64,000 nucleotides of DNA from Hydractinia symbiolongicarpus. Taxonomy: Eukaryota; Cnidaria; Hydrozoa; Anthoathecata; Hydractiniidae. The notes under the pieces are model-generated. The model worked only from the letters and a program-made list of their open reading frames with translations, was not told the DNA's origin and searched no databases. The DNA is taken from positions 25,238,501-25,302,500 of the forward strand of contig NC_079879.1 in NCBI RefSeq assembly GCF_029227915.1. Reading direction: 5' to 3'. Shown here piece by piece: positions 11,643 through 22,689 of the stretch (within the stretch, counting starts at the first letter, position 1; the number at the start of each line of letters is the position of its first letter). Made by a program: the position numbers and the translations under genes.

Positions 11643-12481
11643 ATTTTGTGATAAATTATTTGGGGGAGTTATTCAAAAAGGGTTATGAATATAGAACTAT
11701 TTGTTGCCATAGATCAGCCATTTCAGCCTTTCACGATAAGATTCAAGGAAGGCCTATAGGAGAACATCCTAAAGTTATTTCTCTTATATCAGGTGTTTTT
11801 AATGAAAAGCCTCCTCAACCAAAGCACACTTTTATTTGGGATGTTCAGGTGGTCATAGATTACATTAAACAAAAATTTAAAGATAACAGACAAATATCTA
11901 TAAGATCTTTGTCTTTAAAACTTACAATGCTATTAGCTTTAACTTCAGCTTCTAGGGTGTTGGGTATTCATAATCTGTATATAAAATTTATGACTAAGAC
12001 TAATGATCAATATACGTTTACTTTTCATAAACTCCATAAGTCGTGGAGACAAGGACAACCAAATCCATCTATTGTTTTTGTCAGTTATCCAGAAGATGAA
12101 GACCTTTGTGTGTTTAATGCATTGACTGTTTATTTAGAACGCACCAGTGAATGGAGGAATGCAAGTGGTGCTTCACAGTTATTAATTAGTACTATTAGTC
12201 CTCATAAGGGTGTGGTCACCTCTACAATAGCTGGCTGGATTAAAACCGTGCTAAAGGAGGCAGGGATTGATACTACTAAGTTTTCTGACCATTCTACCAG
12301 ATCAGCTTCAACATCAAAAGCAGAACTATCAGGACTCTCTGTAAAGGATATTCTAGAGAGAGGGTCATGGTCTAAGGAATCCACATGGCAACGTTTTTAT
12401 AGAAAGGAAATTTGTTCTAATGCCAAATACAAAAACTTTCAGAATTCTGTTTTTAAGAGGGGCCAAAACGCTACGAACTGA
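11174..12481 (+). CDS. DIRS tyrosine recombinase
   Basis: Integrates the circular DIRS cDNA. The functional part begins around 11480 and contains an N-terminal core-binding region (NYSSSWNKWASWC, then INFVINYLGELFKKGY) and a catalytic domain with the expected active-site order: the first Arg in LALTSASR, His-x-x-Arg in HSTRSAS, and the nucleophile Tyr in STWQRFYRKE. The stop is at 12479-12481. The first roughly 100 codons of this frame overlap the RT/RNase H frame and may not all be translated. No internal stop or frameshift is seen in the catalytic part. Confidence 0.85.
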   Translation: METGPSQSGYKCISPKVESKVSLCISSFCSDPQSSKKSRRGTGSFSDFDHTNMAVTNMVSRSVTSVSEKSISSSYAEKSFTKSKNGKPPHGSDRGSTVSCLDSFRGKLLEEGISPEASNLIIASRRKGTNANYSSSWNKWASWCCQKQVDPFQCPINFVINYLGELFKKGYEYRTICCHRSAISAFHDKIQGRPIGEHPKVISLISGVFNEKPPQPKHTFIWDVQVVIDYIKQKFKDNRQISIRSLSLKLTMLLALTSASRVLGIHNLYIKFMTKTNDQYTFTFHKLHKSWRQGQPNPSIVFVSYPEDEDLCVFNALTVYLERTSEWRNASGASQLLISTISPHKGVVTSTIAGWIKTVLKEAGIDTTKFSDHSTRSASTSKAELSGLSVKDILERGSWSKESTWQRFYRKEICSNAKYKNFQNSVFKRGQNATN

Positions 12482-12535
12482 GGAAGGAGGTCCGGGCTCC
12501 ACTAGCTTTGTGTAGTAGAGACGGTTAGGTTGTAA

Positions 12536-12652
12536 GAATCCAGTATTAGATCGATTGAGATTTTATGAAATAAAATTGAAGAATTACGTAAGGGCGCGAA
12601 GCGCCCGCAATGTAATTCGGATTTTATAAATAAAATCGAAAGAAGATCTAAT
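12536..12652. repeat. imperfect palindrome, DIRS terminal repeat
   Basis: Starts CAGTATTAGATC and ends GATCTAATACTG, with a central GGGCGCGAAGCGCCC stem; the two halves are imperfect reverse complements of each other (about 117 bp). It lies 55 bp after the recombinase stop, where a DIRS terminal repeat is expected. The lead-in AGGTTGTAAGAATC and the palindrome recur at 13057-13158. Confidence 0.7.
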
Positions 12653-12703
12653 ACTGCCCACCCACCCACGCCTTAACATAAATGGTTTTATGTTTCATTT
12701 TAG

Positions 12704-12777
12704 ATACACGTAACAACAATTTTCATAACTACAATCCCAACTACAAGGCTCGACGTGCAACACATTGGCGTAGATAA
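12704..12777 (+). CDS. possible orphan terminal exon, unknown product
   Basis: A good 3' splice site (TTTCATTTTAG ending at 12703) is followed by 24 codons that end in TAA, reading DTRNNNFHNYNPNYKARRAT and then HWRR. The Asn/Arg-rich tail looks like the end of an RNA-binding protein, but I do not recognise it. The upstream exon would lie before the DIRS insertion, or this could be part of the element. It is short, so it could be chance. Confidence 0.25.
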
Positions 12778-13056
12778 ATAATGAACGCGTCACTTTATGT
12801 ATATAGTTTAGAGTCATTTTGTGAATATTTTCTACAACCTTAATAGGTTATGGTTGTTTTTTGTTTTGTTTTAACCCGTTATTCCTACATAAAGTCTGTG
12901 AGCAAATGTTCAAATCAATAGGAACTAGCGCTACCTATGTTTGTACATGTAAAGACATTTGTTTTAAATTTCACGGTCACACGGCCGTTTGCTGCATGCG
13001 GAAACTGCGTGTGTTCTGCGTTGCGGCGCATTGGGCTTCCATGTAGATCGCCGATA

Positions 13057-13158
13057 AGGTTGTAAGAATCCAGTATTAGATCTTCTTTCGATTTTATTTA
13101 TAAAATCCGAATTACATTGCGGGCGCTTCGCGCCCTTACGTAATTCTTCAATTTTGTA
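13057..13158 (-). repeat. second, inverted copy of the DIRS palindrome
   Basis: Repeats AGGTTGTAAGAATCCAGTATTAGATC directly, then carries the palindrome in the opposite orientation to the 12.6-kb copy: the GGGCGCTTCGCGCCC core is followed by TTACGTAATTCTTCAATTTTG, after which homology stops. It is probably a solo or truncated terminal repeat of the same DIRS family. Confidence 0.7.
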
Positions 13159-14846
13159 AGCACGTAGACTAAAGCTATATTCAGCAGAACTAATTAATTA
13201 TTTATGTTTTTAATTTAAAGAGGAATTTTATAGCTATAAAATCGTGACAAGTGTTTTATAAAAGAAAAAATAAGAATATGTAGTCTAAAAATAACCTTTC
13301 GTAACTGATTATGTGAAAAAGAATTTGCGGCCACCTTTAAAGATATTTTCCAAGTTGTTTTTCAGAGAAAAAGAGAAAATCGATAAATTTTCAGCCTTGC
13401 CGTTGTTCTTCTTTTGTTTTTATTGTTCATCAATTTTCAGGTTTTTTTTTTCTTTTAAAATTATTCTTATAGAGAAATGAAGTTTATGTAAGTTAAGTTA
13501 GCTATGATTTACAGTTACAATAATAATCAAAAATTAAATTTTAAAATTTTAGAATATTCAATGATTTTCTTCCCCCATATTTACTCAGTCCTCTTCAAAG
13601 TTCAGTACTTTTTCAGATTATTGCTAATGGCGGAAATTTTTAAGCCGCAGGGCTTCTTGTTTTTTTTACTTTTACTGTGTGGAAAAAAATGTAGAAAATG
13701 CGTTTAAGTCAGTCCTGATCCCAATGTTGAGGATTTCAAGTTACAGAAGAAATGTGAGCGGCATCAAAACATGTCTTATCTTTTAAAATAATTCCGCAGA
13801 TTATGATTGGCCGCTGTGTTACCTGAAGATCTAGTTGGATATTTATGTTGAACTTATTAAACAGTGTGATAAATATATTTAGTGCTATTAATTTTTCAAT
13901 CTTATACATGAAATAAAGGACTTGAATAATTTTTAGCTGACATACATTAAGAATGCCAAGATCTTTATTCAGTGTTCTAGAATAAGCACATTTTTTCTGT
14001 CGTAATATAATCCTACTGGTATGTTTTTGCTTAATGTGTAGTTTTTTAATCTTGTTATATTAGTGCTACCCCATGCAACGTTTACAGAAGTTAAATAGCA
14101 GTGTATAAAGGAAAATATATGCTTCTTAAGCAGTTTTTATTTAAAGCAAAACTGGCTTTATATAAGATTCCTAAGCTTTTGGAAACTTTGTTTTCAGCTA
14201 ATTTAAAAAGTTCTCTCTAAGTTAAATTTTCGTCTAGGAAGTACTCCAAGAAATTTCATTGAATATTCTCTTCTTATATTTAAACAATCAATACACACAC
14301 AATCAATTCAGCTAACCTAAGAGATATGTCATCTTTTTTACTAAGTTATATCTAAGGTATATCTTTTCTTGATCAGCAGTTTAAGCTCTATACAATAGAG
14401 GCAACAGATAAACGAATTCCGGAAAAAAAATATTGCTGATTTTATCAAAATTCTTAAGCATCATATGATCCTTTGTTGTCAAGCTGTACAAAATAGTGGG
14501 AGGGCTAACAAATTACTCAAAAAGCTTTTCTTCGCATAAGAACGTGATTTTTCCTGACGTTGTATATTTTGTCTCACAATGTAAAAGGTTGTCTGACAAG
14601 TTGCTAAAAAATAGATAAGTCTCAATAAATTGCAATGTTACAAGATTTAGCAGTTCTTTTTAAAACGGTGTTGCCTCATGGCTTTAAAAACTCTTATATC
14701 TAATAAGGTGATACCGAAAAACATTATCTCTCCAAAAGAGTCTTGGTGGAACAAACAACAAGCCGACAATGTCATGAAAGTTTTATTTTTGGAATCTTTG
14801 TTTTTTCTTAATTAAGTGCATAACTGTGTGCCTCTTAACAGGCAAA
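13159..14846. other. gene-free stretch
   Basis: AT-rich with no gene supported. It contains a copy of the short GCGGAAATT...AGGGCTTCTTGTTT block (13629-13664) also seen at 9745. Several very short reading frames are not coding-like. Confidence 0.4.
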
Positions 14847-15244
14847 GTGAATGCGTTTATTTCACTTCCGTCCCCAGAGCTTTTTGAGTTTAAAAGGGGA
14901 CTTTTACGAAGCGAATTGAACGGCGAATTCGATGGCGAATTCGCTTTTTAATTTTCACCACAAAATAAATTAGACGTCAAATTCATTGTTTACATTAGTT
15001 AACCGCCTTCTGATTGGTCTAAAACTAGCAGCAAAGCCTTTAGACGCGAAAAGTAGGAACTGTTTCTAATTTTCAGCGAAGCGAACATTTCGATGCAAAA
15101 TCATAACAAACATAACTGCGCATGCTCAGATACAATTCACCGTCGAATTCGCCGTTTAATTCGCTTCGTGAAAATCCCTCTTAATACTTTGAAACCTTTG
15201 GACGTTTATCTCAAAGAGCTCTGGGGTCGTGAATGCGTTTATTT
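14847..15244. mobile_element. MITE with inverted termini and 16-bp flanking direct repeats
   Basis: The 16-mer GTGAATGCGTTTATTT occurs at 14847-14862 and again at 15229-15244. Inside are inverted ends: CCCCAGAGCT...TTTGAG on the left and its complement CTCAAAGAGCTCTGGGG on the right. Further in, ACGAAGCGAATTGAACGGCG is answered by CGCCGTTTAATTCGCTTCGT. No coding capacity. The long flanking repeat looks like a target-site duplication, although nine unmatched bases lie between the left copy and the inverted terminus. Confidence 0.7.
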
Positions 15245-16190
15245 ATTTATTTTTTTAAGTTGCTGAAAAATGCATATCTGAAATGTTCATCAACAAATTA
15301 ATCGTCACGATGTCTGTAACATTAATAGCTTATAAGTTAATATGACTTACACGCATTATCTCGCCGTCAAGATCAGAGGTCTGATCCGGGTGAACCATTC
15401 TCTGGGCCTGTTAATTATTTCGGACAGAAAATCGATACTTTGAATGTATGTAAACAATAAAATATGATTTAATAAACTATAAACTTGATTTCTTGCTTTT
15501 AAGCTATAGTAGAAAATTATCTGCACATAATTTCACTGTTAAAAAATTTATATTTTTTCCCCAGAGCCTAAAAAGCAATTATGTCGGACGGACTGGATAA
15601 AAAATCAAAAAATAAATAAATTTTCATCGTCAACTAACAATCGTGGTAAAAAAAATTTAAGAATTGAGATGTTGTGACATTTTCTATTTCAAACTAAGAA
15701 AATATAATTGTTATGCACTGTTAGAAACGTATTTTTGACAGGATTAAACAAAGTTGAATTTTTTTTCATGAGGTCAAACTATTTCGTAACAGGCCTCTCT
15801 GTTGAGAATGGAATACGGGTGTGCTATGATAAATATTCACCTATATTAATAGCTTAATTACCTATTTATAGATAGCGACATCATTATTTGCAGATTCATT
15901 TGCATCAATTTCACTTTTGTGCCAAAATTTTACATACGGAAATATGACTCAGCCAATTTTTTATGTTTCTAGGAATTTTTTTTTGTATTTATATCGCTCC
16001 CTATTTTATCAATAGTCTTTTGATAAAAATTTTTTTTTAATTAAACCAAAAATTCATTACAGCAAATTAATTTAACTATGTGTGCCGATACGAACGCGTA
16101 TAAACAAGACACATTGCAAATCACCGACAGTCGGTAGCAGAGTTATACTTTTTATCGTCTTGAAGCCTCTTATTTGGTCACAATCAAAAG
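15245..16190. other. gene-free stretch upstream of the FUT8-like gene
   Basis: AT-rich; probably holds the promoter and 5' UTR of the gene starting at 16191, but no element can be assigned. Confidence 0.35.
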
Positions 16191-18153
16191 ATGGAAATAA
16201 AGGCAGCATTAAGAAGCATAGCGTTAATGTCATTTTTTATATATATGTACGTGCTAACTTTGTTTATTTTTCAACAGACATCGTATGAACACTTTACTTC
16301 GGAGATACGAGAAGAGCTGTTACGATTAGAAAATCGTTCTAAGTATCTTCAAAGTGATTACAATATCGGAAAAGTGAAGGTAGAGGAAGATAAAGACGCG
16401 CTGACAGAGTTGTTATCTGTTCCGTTTATCTTGGATCCAAAATTGAGAACAATTCAAAATGTTCATAATTTGGTTTATCAAACGTTAGATCAGCTTCAAA
16501 ATAAAGAAAACTGTGAAGATAAGAAAATAATTCGGTGCACATACTCTGGTGATGGTGATTTTGCATCCATAATGGCAAAATATGCAATATGTTTACAGAT
16601 TGCATTTGCGACAAAACGTATGTATTTCATTGATTATGAACTTCACTACAAAAATTTAGGCTGGTTTACTGAACTTGAATCAACGAAATGCAGGTTTTTG
16701 AAACACAAGCTTTCATCTATTGAAAATAAATGCAATTTCAACGACGCCAGATGCAAAGAGATCGCTTTACAAGTAAACAGTCCATATAAACTATTGAAAC
16801 TAACTGATTTTAAAAATTTATCCAGTTTAAGACACATCCATGGTATGATGTCGAAGATAATGGAAGAGGATTTGAGAGAGTCAGGTGTTAAAAATCCAAC
16901 TCTTTGGTTCACATCACAGTTCTACGGTTATATGTTAAGACCAAGCAAAGTTTTTAAAAAAAGATTTAATTATCTAATGAGATTCGTTAACCTTCAAAAG
17001 CCAGCTGTTGGGTTTGCAGTGCAAGGTGATAACAACACTTTTTTTAATTTCTCATAAACTTGGGAATGTCTTTATATTAGTTCTTGCAAAAAAAAAAAAA
17101 AAAAATTCGATTGAGATTATATTAATGAAAGGAAATTAAGTTGTCGACATTTACTTCACTTAACCCTTTATGGGCTCTGCTGCTAATTTGCAACAAATTC
17201 TTTAAAGAACCAAGAATTGATCGGCCACTTTCTATATAAAATTTGTTGTTTTCCTCTTGTATTATCTATAAAAGCGAACAAACAATTCTTTAAAAGGGAA
17301 GGAAATATATTCTTATGGGGTTGGAAGGGCATAGATCTTTCCAAATGGAAACGTTGCGGAAACAACAGGTACTATTTTTCTAAATTTGTCATTCTTACTC
17401 ACGTGCTTTTATCTTTCTCAAACTTTGTTTTTTAGAGACTCGGTACATAGTAATTCCCAAGTATAATGAAAGAAGTCTATTATCACAGAATTCCTTTAGC
17501 CCGATTCCGTAAAAATTGCCTAGGATTAAAAACTGTTTTTATGATTTTCACCACTAGATAAACATTTTCAGTTGCAAAATTTGATATTGATGGCAAATAA
17601 AAATAATGGACAGTAGTCATTTGAAGTTACGCTGAATGAATAAAACTGCCAATTTCTGTACCGTAAAACGTTCAATGTTGCAAATTTGCAACAAATAAAA
17701 AATAGGCACAAAAAAGCAATAATAAAAACATAAAATTTTTGTATCATTGCCATAATGCTTGACCCAGAAAGGGTTAAGCAATTTCTTTATTTTCCATTAG
17801 AAGAGGATGTATCTACGCAGGAAGCAGCACTGAAAGTACAAACATCAATATTGACAACCGCAAGGGATATCTATGTGGCTGGTCAAAAAAAGGTGTTCAT
17901 TGAAAGACTAGTTAACCAAAATGAAACCCGTTTTCATGTTAAAAGAATACCAGAGGTTAAGTTGTACAGTATCGAGGAGTACCGCGATAATACGGACATT
18001 AAAAGCATGAGAGTTTTGGTTGATTTATATCTTTTGCTGCAGTGTGATCAAATCATATTATCATCACAGACGAGTTTTGGAAAGCTAGTACTAGCACTCA
18101 AAAGAGCGGTCTATCCTTACGATACAAACCACATAATCGATCTTGCAATCTAA
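16191..18153 (+). CDS. FUT8-like (GT23-type) glycosyltransferase, divergent donor site
   Basis: Predicted type II Golgi membrane enzyme of the alpha-1,6-fucosyltransferase group, about 406 residues. Exon 1 is 16191-17025 (AAG|GTGATA). Exon 2 is best started at 17768 after ACCCAG; the phases match and the joined protein aligns in length with FUT8. Residues 8-28 form a membrane anchor, followed by a stem. Family blocks visible are LGWFTELESTKC, then IHGMM, LWFTSQFYGYMLRPSKVF and KPAVGFAV, and in exon 2 ARDIYVAG and SMRVLVDLYLLLQCDQIILS with SSQTSF. In FUT8 the block after VIGVHV is RRTDK, which binds GDP-fucose. Here the sequence is AVQERVKQ, with no arginine pair. The C-terminal SH3 domain of FUT8 is also absent. 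It may be inactive or use another donor. The exon 2 acceptor lacks a good pyrimidine tract, and an alternative middle exon at about 17273-17368 is possible in phase, which keeps the exact structure uncertain. Confidence 0.65.
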
Positions 18154-18927
18154 AACAGGGTCGGATCCAGCTATATGCAGGGTAGGCTAAAGCCTATATT
18201 CAGAATTTATTCAATTTTTTGTTTTTTCTGTCATAAAAACTTTTGTATTGTTGTATTTTTCGACAAATTTAGAACCATTTAAGGCATTTAGATAGCTCTA
18301 AAAGCAGCGTTAGCTTCCAGCTTTTTTGGATTAAGCCCTAACAGGCGCAATACAACGCCTTGTTGGGGCGTTGTAAACTAACTTATTAAGCATTTTTTTA
18401 CTTAAGCCTACTTTTAAAAAATCTCTGGATTCGACCCTGTAAAACTATAACTATCAATGTTTTTTTATCTGCTAGTAGTAGTAGTATATATTCGCCGACA
18501 ACAGTATATACAAAAATGTAGTCATAAAAGTGTTAACAATATGGCAGGGGCAAGCAGAAGACATATTTTGTAGCCCTTAACGTAAGCAAAATTTATTTAC
18601 AATCTACGGTCTATATTGACAAAAAGGGTAAAGCAGAAAAAGAAAGATAAGGCCATTTTGGATTAGCAGAGGTCTTTGATGTCTTGTTTTAGAAGGAATA
18701 TTTTTAACTGACTTTAAAGGAGTCAACAGTTATAGTCGTTGTAAATAAGGTATCGTTACGGATAATTATACTGTTCCACATATGAGGACAGCGAAAATGT
18801 GTGGAAAACTTTGAACATGAGAAATTAGGTGTTGGTAATTTTAGAACCATATTTTGAAATTCTAATCTCATACTTATGATTTGCAGTTGAGAATTGGATT
18901 TGCTTATATGTAAGATTTAGTTTAACT
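18154..18927. other. gene-free stretch
   Basis: 3' flank of the FUT8-like gene; AT-rich, no further gene or repeat supported. Confidence 0.35.
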
Positions 18928-19143
18928 TTATACATAAAGATAAGTGTTTTGTAGAATGTCGAGCTTATATACGCTTAAAATTTTAATTTTTGTCAAAAGG
19001 GGTTCTGCAGTGTGGTGTCTGTCGGCATTGAGAATTATTCTCACAGCATGTTTCTGTTTAAAATATATTCGTTTACATTTATTTCTATTTTTCGATGCCC
19101 ATGCTATATTTCCATACGTGATGTAGCTATGTATGAATGACAA
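18928..19143 (-). mobile_element. LINE reverse transcriptase C-terminal fragment
   Basis: On the minus strand 71 codons read SYITYGNIAWASKNRNKCKR, then IYFKQKHAVRIILN and ILSVYKLDILQN. This is the conserved region after the RT palm in CR1/jockey-type LINEs (HSYLTYGNxxWG...QKxAxRII). No other part of the element is recognisable here. Confidence 0.7.
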
Positions 19144-19376
19144 TTACAGTAAAAAAAACAAGTGTGGAAAAGAGGGAGGGGAGATTTAATTTATTGCACG
19201 AAATAACTGTAACTTATTTGTGAAAGTCAACTTCAAATTATAATTAGATTCTAAAAAAGCAAATTTTTTGTTTGTTAACCTAGATGGGCTGGTCCATGTG
19301 ATCCCAAAACCTCTTTGCATAGCTTTTAAAATCAATGCTTCCCTTTTTTTATTTGGCTAGAGTTAATATTTAGTAA
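19144..19376. other. intergenic
   Basis: Short AT-rich spacer between the LINE fragment and the first Helitron-like terminus; nothing recognised. Confidence 0.3.
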
Positions 19377-20251
19377 CTAGTCGATAAGTCCTGTGGAAAA
19401 ATCCACTTAGTCAGAGAAAAAATAGAAAAAGCCGTATTTACATTTTGATGACCTAAGCAGTATCCCGTTCTTATACATAAAAAAAAATTATTCTTAGAAT
19501 TTTTTTAACCCGTAGCATCTATTGTATCTCTGATCAAAAAATGTATGTGAAAATGTATTACGTTTAAAAATTTTGCTGACGTCAGCAAAGTCCCCTGAAA
19601 GTGACAAAAATTTTTTAAAGAAATATGTATACCAGTTGGCTTATCGTATAGATCCTGAAACGCTGAAAATGTATAGGATTATGTAGTTTTGACAAACGGT
19701 TGCAGAGATATTGGGGTTTAAAATTTAAAATTAAGGTTTTAAAATTAAATATTAAATAAATTTTGATGACGTCCGCAAAGTCTTCAAACGTACAAAAAAA
19801 AGATTTTTTAGAAATTTGTTTAGCTTGTGCCTCTATATCGTGTAGAGCTTCAAACACTGACGAAAAAAATGTATAGGATTATGACTTTTATAACTACAAG
19901 AGATGTAGTTTTGTTACAAAAAACCTGCAATTACTTAGAAAAACAAACAATAATATCATTCACAACACACAAAAACAGGTCACTCATCAGCTGAATTTAT
20001 ATGTTTACAAAGAAGTGTCTTGTTTTCATTTTATATTAAAAGCTAAAGGTATTTAATAAAAATCACTGCGATTTTATTATTACTAATTAGTTTCGAAAAA
20101 TTGCAGTGTCTAAATTTATTTCCTTAGTATAAAGAGGATTGAAATGCTATTATTACCCAAAAAAGATATAGAAATGACGGTAGAAACGCGGAAAAAAACA
20201 ATTAAAAGTTAATTAAAAACAAGAAAATGCTGTGCAAATTACATTATATCA
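19377..20251 (-). mobile_element. Helitron-like element, minus strand 3' end plus degraded body
   Basis: Read on the minus strand, the sequence ends with the hairpin GTGGATTTTTCCAC followed by AGGACTTATCGACTAG (CTAG at 19377-19380), the form of a Helitron 3' terminus. The body contains AATGTATAGGATTATG and TTTGACAAACGGTTGCAGAGATATT, repeated at about 22500-22560 in another copy. Tandem internal duplication is visible at 19620-19900. No rep/helicase coding sequence is present. The 5' boundary is not defined. Confidence 0.5.
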
Positions 20252-20423
20252 TCTCTATAATAATAGCCGTCGTCTGTCTGTCTCTGCGCGGACCCCCGCT
20301 AAGTTAGAAAATGATGTTACGGAAACACGAATATCAAATGCGATATATTCTTATCCACTTTGTTGCCACGGGTAAATTCAAAGGACGGGCGAACCCGTGG
20401 ATTTTTCCACGGGCAACGACTAG
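20252..20423 (+). mobile_element. short non-autonomous Helitron-like element
   Basis: Begins TCTCTATAATAATAGCCGTC after an A and ends with the 8-bp-stem hairpin CCCGTGGATTTTTCCACGGG, then CAACGA and CTAG, followed by T. The TC start, the hairpin a few bases before CTAG and the A/T insertion context fit Helitron termini. It is 172 bp and non-coding, and abuts the next element exactly. Confidence 0.65.
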
Positions 20424-20934
20424 TCTCTTATAATAATACAGACACTGTGTCTGTTTGTAACAGGAAAAGTAGGTATCGTTATTTTCCTTTGATGTCGCCG
20501 AAAAACTTATGTCTAATATGTTAAATTTTCTGACGTTACGGCGCGACGTCAATAACACTACTTTAACGTCAATATCCTATATTGAATTAATGAAGCCACT
20601 ACAGTGCATTCCGAGACGGATTCGTGGACCCAGGTTTGGGAAACTTAATCAAATTGGTCTTAGGTGGTCCCTAGTTACCCACGCGGTGAAAAATCATTGA
20701 CGTCACCACCTCGTTTCCAAGTTATTTGGCCTCAAAGTTTTAGGTGCACTGTAATGGCTTCATTAATTTAATATATCCTATATTAAATTAACGTTAAAGT
20801 AGTGTTATTGACGTCGCGCCGTAATGTCAGAAATTTAACATATAGACATAACTTTTTCGGCTACATAAAAGGAAAATGAAGATATCCACTTTGCCTGTTA
20901 CAAACAGACACAGTCTCTGTATTATTATAAGAGA
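20424..20934. repeat. large palindrome of two Helitron-like 5' ends
   Basis: The left arm (TCTCTTATAATAATACAGAC...TTACGGCGCGACGTCAATAACACTAC) is matched by its reverse complement on the right, ending GTATTATTATAAGAGA at 20934. Arms are about 180-190 bp around an unpaired middle containing GGACCCAGGTTTGGGAAA. The arrangement looks like two copies in opposite orientation or a fold-back derivative. Confidence 0.65.
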
Positions 20935-21180
20935 CTAGTCGATAAAGCCCGTGGAAAAATCCACTGAGGCAGGATAAATATGAAAAATAAGCGTCATTCG
21001 AATTTTGATGACGTCAGCAACCCATTCACAAAATAAAAGAACCTTCATTATGATAAATCAGCCAACAAATAAATAAGAAAAGTTTTAAAAACACATGTTA
21101 AAATTTTATTTTTAATTTATAAAGTAGCACGAAGCTTTTCGTAACTGAGTTACATTTTCAAGTGATAAAAATATCCTAAG
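20935..21180 (-). mobile_element. Helitron-like 3' end, minus strand
   Basis: On the minus strand it ends in GTGGATTTTTCCACGGGC, TTTATCGA and CTAG (20935-20938). It adjoins the palindrome without a gap and runs right into a Penelope-like fragment. Confidence 0.5.
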
Positions 21181-22430
21181 CTAAAAACCTTTATACAAAA
21201 TATCTACAATAAAATAATTAATTGATTTAATTAAAATGTTCTACCCAAGGGAATACAAGTAAAAATCATGGACAAGCGAAACAAAAGAAAGAAAATGTGC
21301 AAAATCACCGTGTGTAAAAATAAAATAAAAGAAACAAAAACTAATTGCCCACGGGAATAGAGAATAAAAACAGGCGATTGTGTAGATAAAAAGCTATGTA
21401 ACTCCATTCCTAAATAACAAAAGTGATTTGGTCTCTTTTTGATCATTCAAGAGGGCCTTATGGGAACAAATGAAAAATGTCTCCAAAATCTTTCTTTTTC
21501 TAGTGTCTCTTGGCGCCTTAGACAAGATGGACCAATTAAAGGCGTGATCGGGATTTCTGACTAAGTGCTTAGAAGGTTCGGATTTCTCACTGTTGGAGTT
21601 ATGTTCTTTCCATCTCACAATAGCATTTCTCATTGTTTCTCCTATGTAGATAGTGTTACACGTCGCGCATTCTCCCTTGTAAATGACTTTGTTATGATGG
21701 TTAACTTTATCCTTTAATGGGAAAAGAGACCTGACTTTAGTAGTTTTCCACGTATAGACAACTCTGACTTCCCCATTCGTAAACGATTCTATGTTTTTGG
21801 CAAGTTTTCTAATTGACGCCTCATTCTTGGTACAGAATGGTATTTGGATAAAAACTTTCTTTTTATCTTCTTTGAACAACCAGTCTGGGATTATCATTTC
21901 GTCAGACAGATTAGGCTTGAAAGCGTTTATTTGAGCTTCAATAAAACGAACCGGATAACCTACAGCTTTGAACTTTTGCGGATTCTTTGGAGCTCAAGAT
22001 TGAAAGAACTTCCGATTCTTTCAGCTCTGTGGAGTTCACCTTTGATTATACTACGTTTGTATTGTGTGGGAACTTTAGATGACCAATGGAAGGGTAACTT
22101 TGACTCTTTGTTATACACACTATATGTATAAGTGCCGTTCTCATTTCTTGAAATCTGGGTATCGAGGAACTTAGACGGATTCTCTTCTATGGTCAGCTTG
22201 ATATTGGGATGGTAAGTGTTAAGAGCTTCAAAGAGTTCGTCTGGTACTCCTTTCTTACGGCGGTGATAGGTGTCATCAACATATCGTTTATAATATTTAG
22301 GATTTCTCGGAACTACTATTTCTCTTTCAATTTTGTTCATGAAACAACCTGTGAATACAACCGATAATGGGCCACCCATGGTGACACCATCGATTTGTTT
22401 GCACAAATTACAAATTTTAACATGTGTTTT
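21181..22430 (-). mobile_element. Penelope-like retroelement fragment (RT + GIY-YIG endonuclease)
   Basis: On the minus strand, 22406-21960 encodes the C-terminal part of a reverse transcriptase: DGVTMGGPLSVVFTGCFMN, the catalytic YVDDT, then SKFLDTQISRNENG. The frame shifts between about 21960 and 21897 and continues to 21394 with VIYKGECATCNTIYIGETMR, then RWKEH. These are the GIY-YIG nuclease motifs that follow RT in Penelope-like elements. The 5' half of the RT is missing and the frame is broken once, so the copy is inactive. It is embedded between Helitron-like sequences. Confidence 0.85.
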
Positions 22431-22439
22431 TAAAACTTT

Positions 22440-22689
22440 TCTTATTAAAAGAACCTTGTTTTCACGTTGCCTCTATTGTGTAGAGCTTAAACTGCTGAGC
22501 CAGAAAATGTATAGGATCATGTACTTTTGACAAACGGTTGCAGAGATATTAGGGTTTAAAGGTTTTTTTGATGACGTCATCAACCCGTCTATTCCGACAC
22601 GGATTCGGGGACCCAGGTTTGGGAAAATAACCCAAATTGGTCCTAGGTGGTCCCTAGTTACCCATTTTTCAACGGGCTTTATCGACTAG
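22440..22689 (+). mobile_element. Helitron-like 3' part, plus strand
   Basis: Shares AATGTATAGGATCATG and TTTGACAAACGGTTGCAGAG with the 19.7-kb copy and GGACCCAGGTTTGGGAAA...GGTGGTCCCTAGTTACCCA with the 20.6-kb palindrome centre. It ends CAACGGGCTTTATCGACTAG at 22689, immediately followed by the 5' end of another copy. Confidence 0.55.

Larger units (their letters stand above)
10030..12652 (+). mobile_element. 5'-truncated DIRS-like retrotransposon
   Basis: A tyrosine-recombinase retrotransposon: reverse transcriptase, RNase H and a conserved linker in one frame, a tyrosine recombinase in an overlapping frame, and a palindromic repeat after the second stop. The 5' half is missing: recognisable homology begins in the reverse transcriptase palm, a few tens of bases after the TAGG microsatellite, with no gag and no early RT motifs. 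DIRS elements integrate by recombination, so the truncation is more likely later loss or microsatellite-associated rearrangement than abortive reverse transcription. The two frames that remain are long and open. Confidence 0.85.

Noticed and set aside
17217-17435. Possible middle exon of the FUT8-like gene (about 17273-17368)
   Set aside because: The acceptor phase fits, but no in-phase continuation to the last exon was found and the direct 17025-17768 join matches FUT8 length better.
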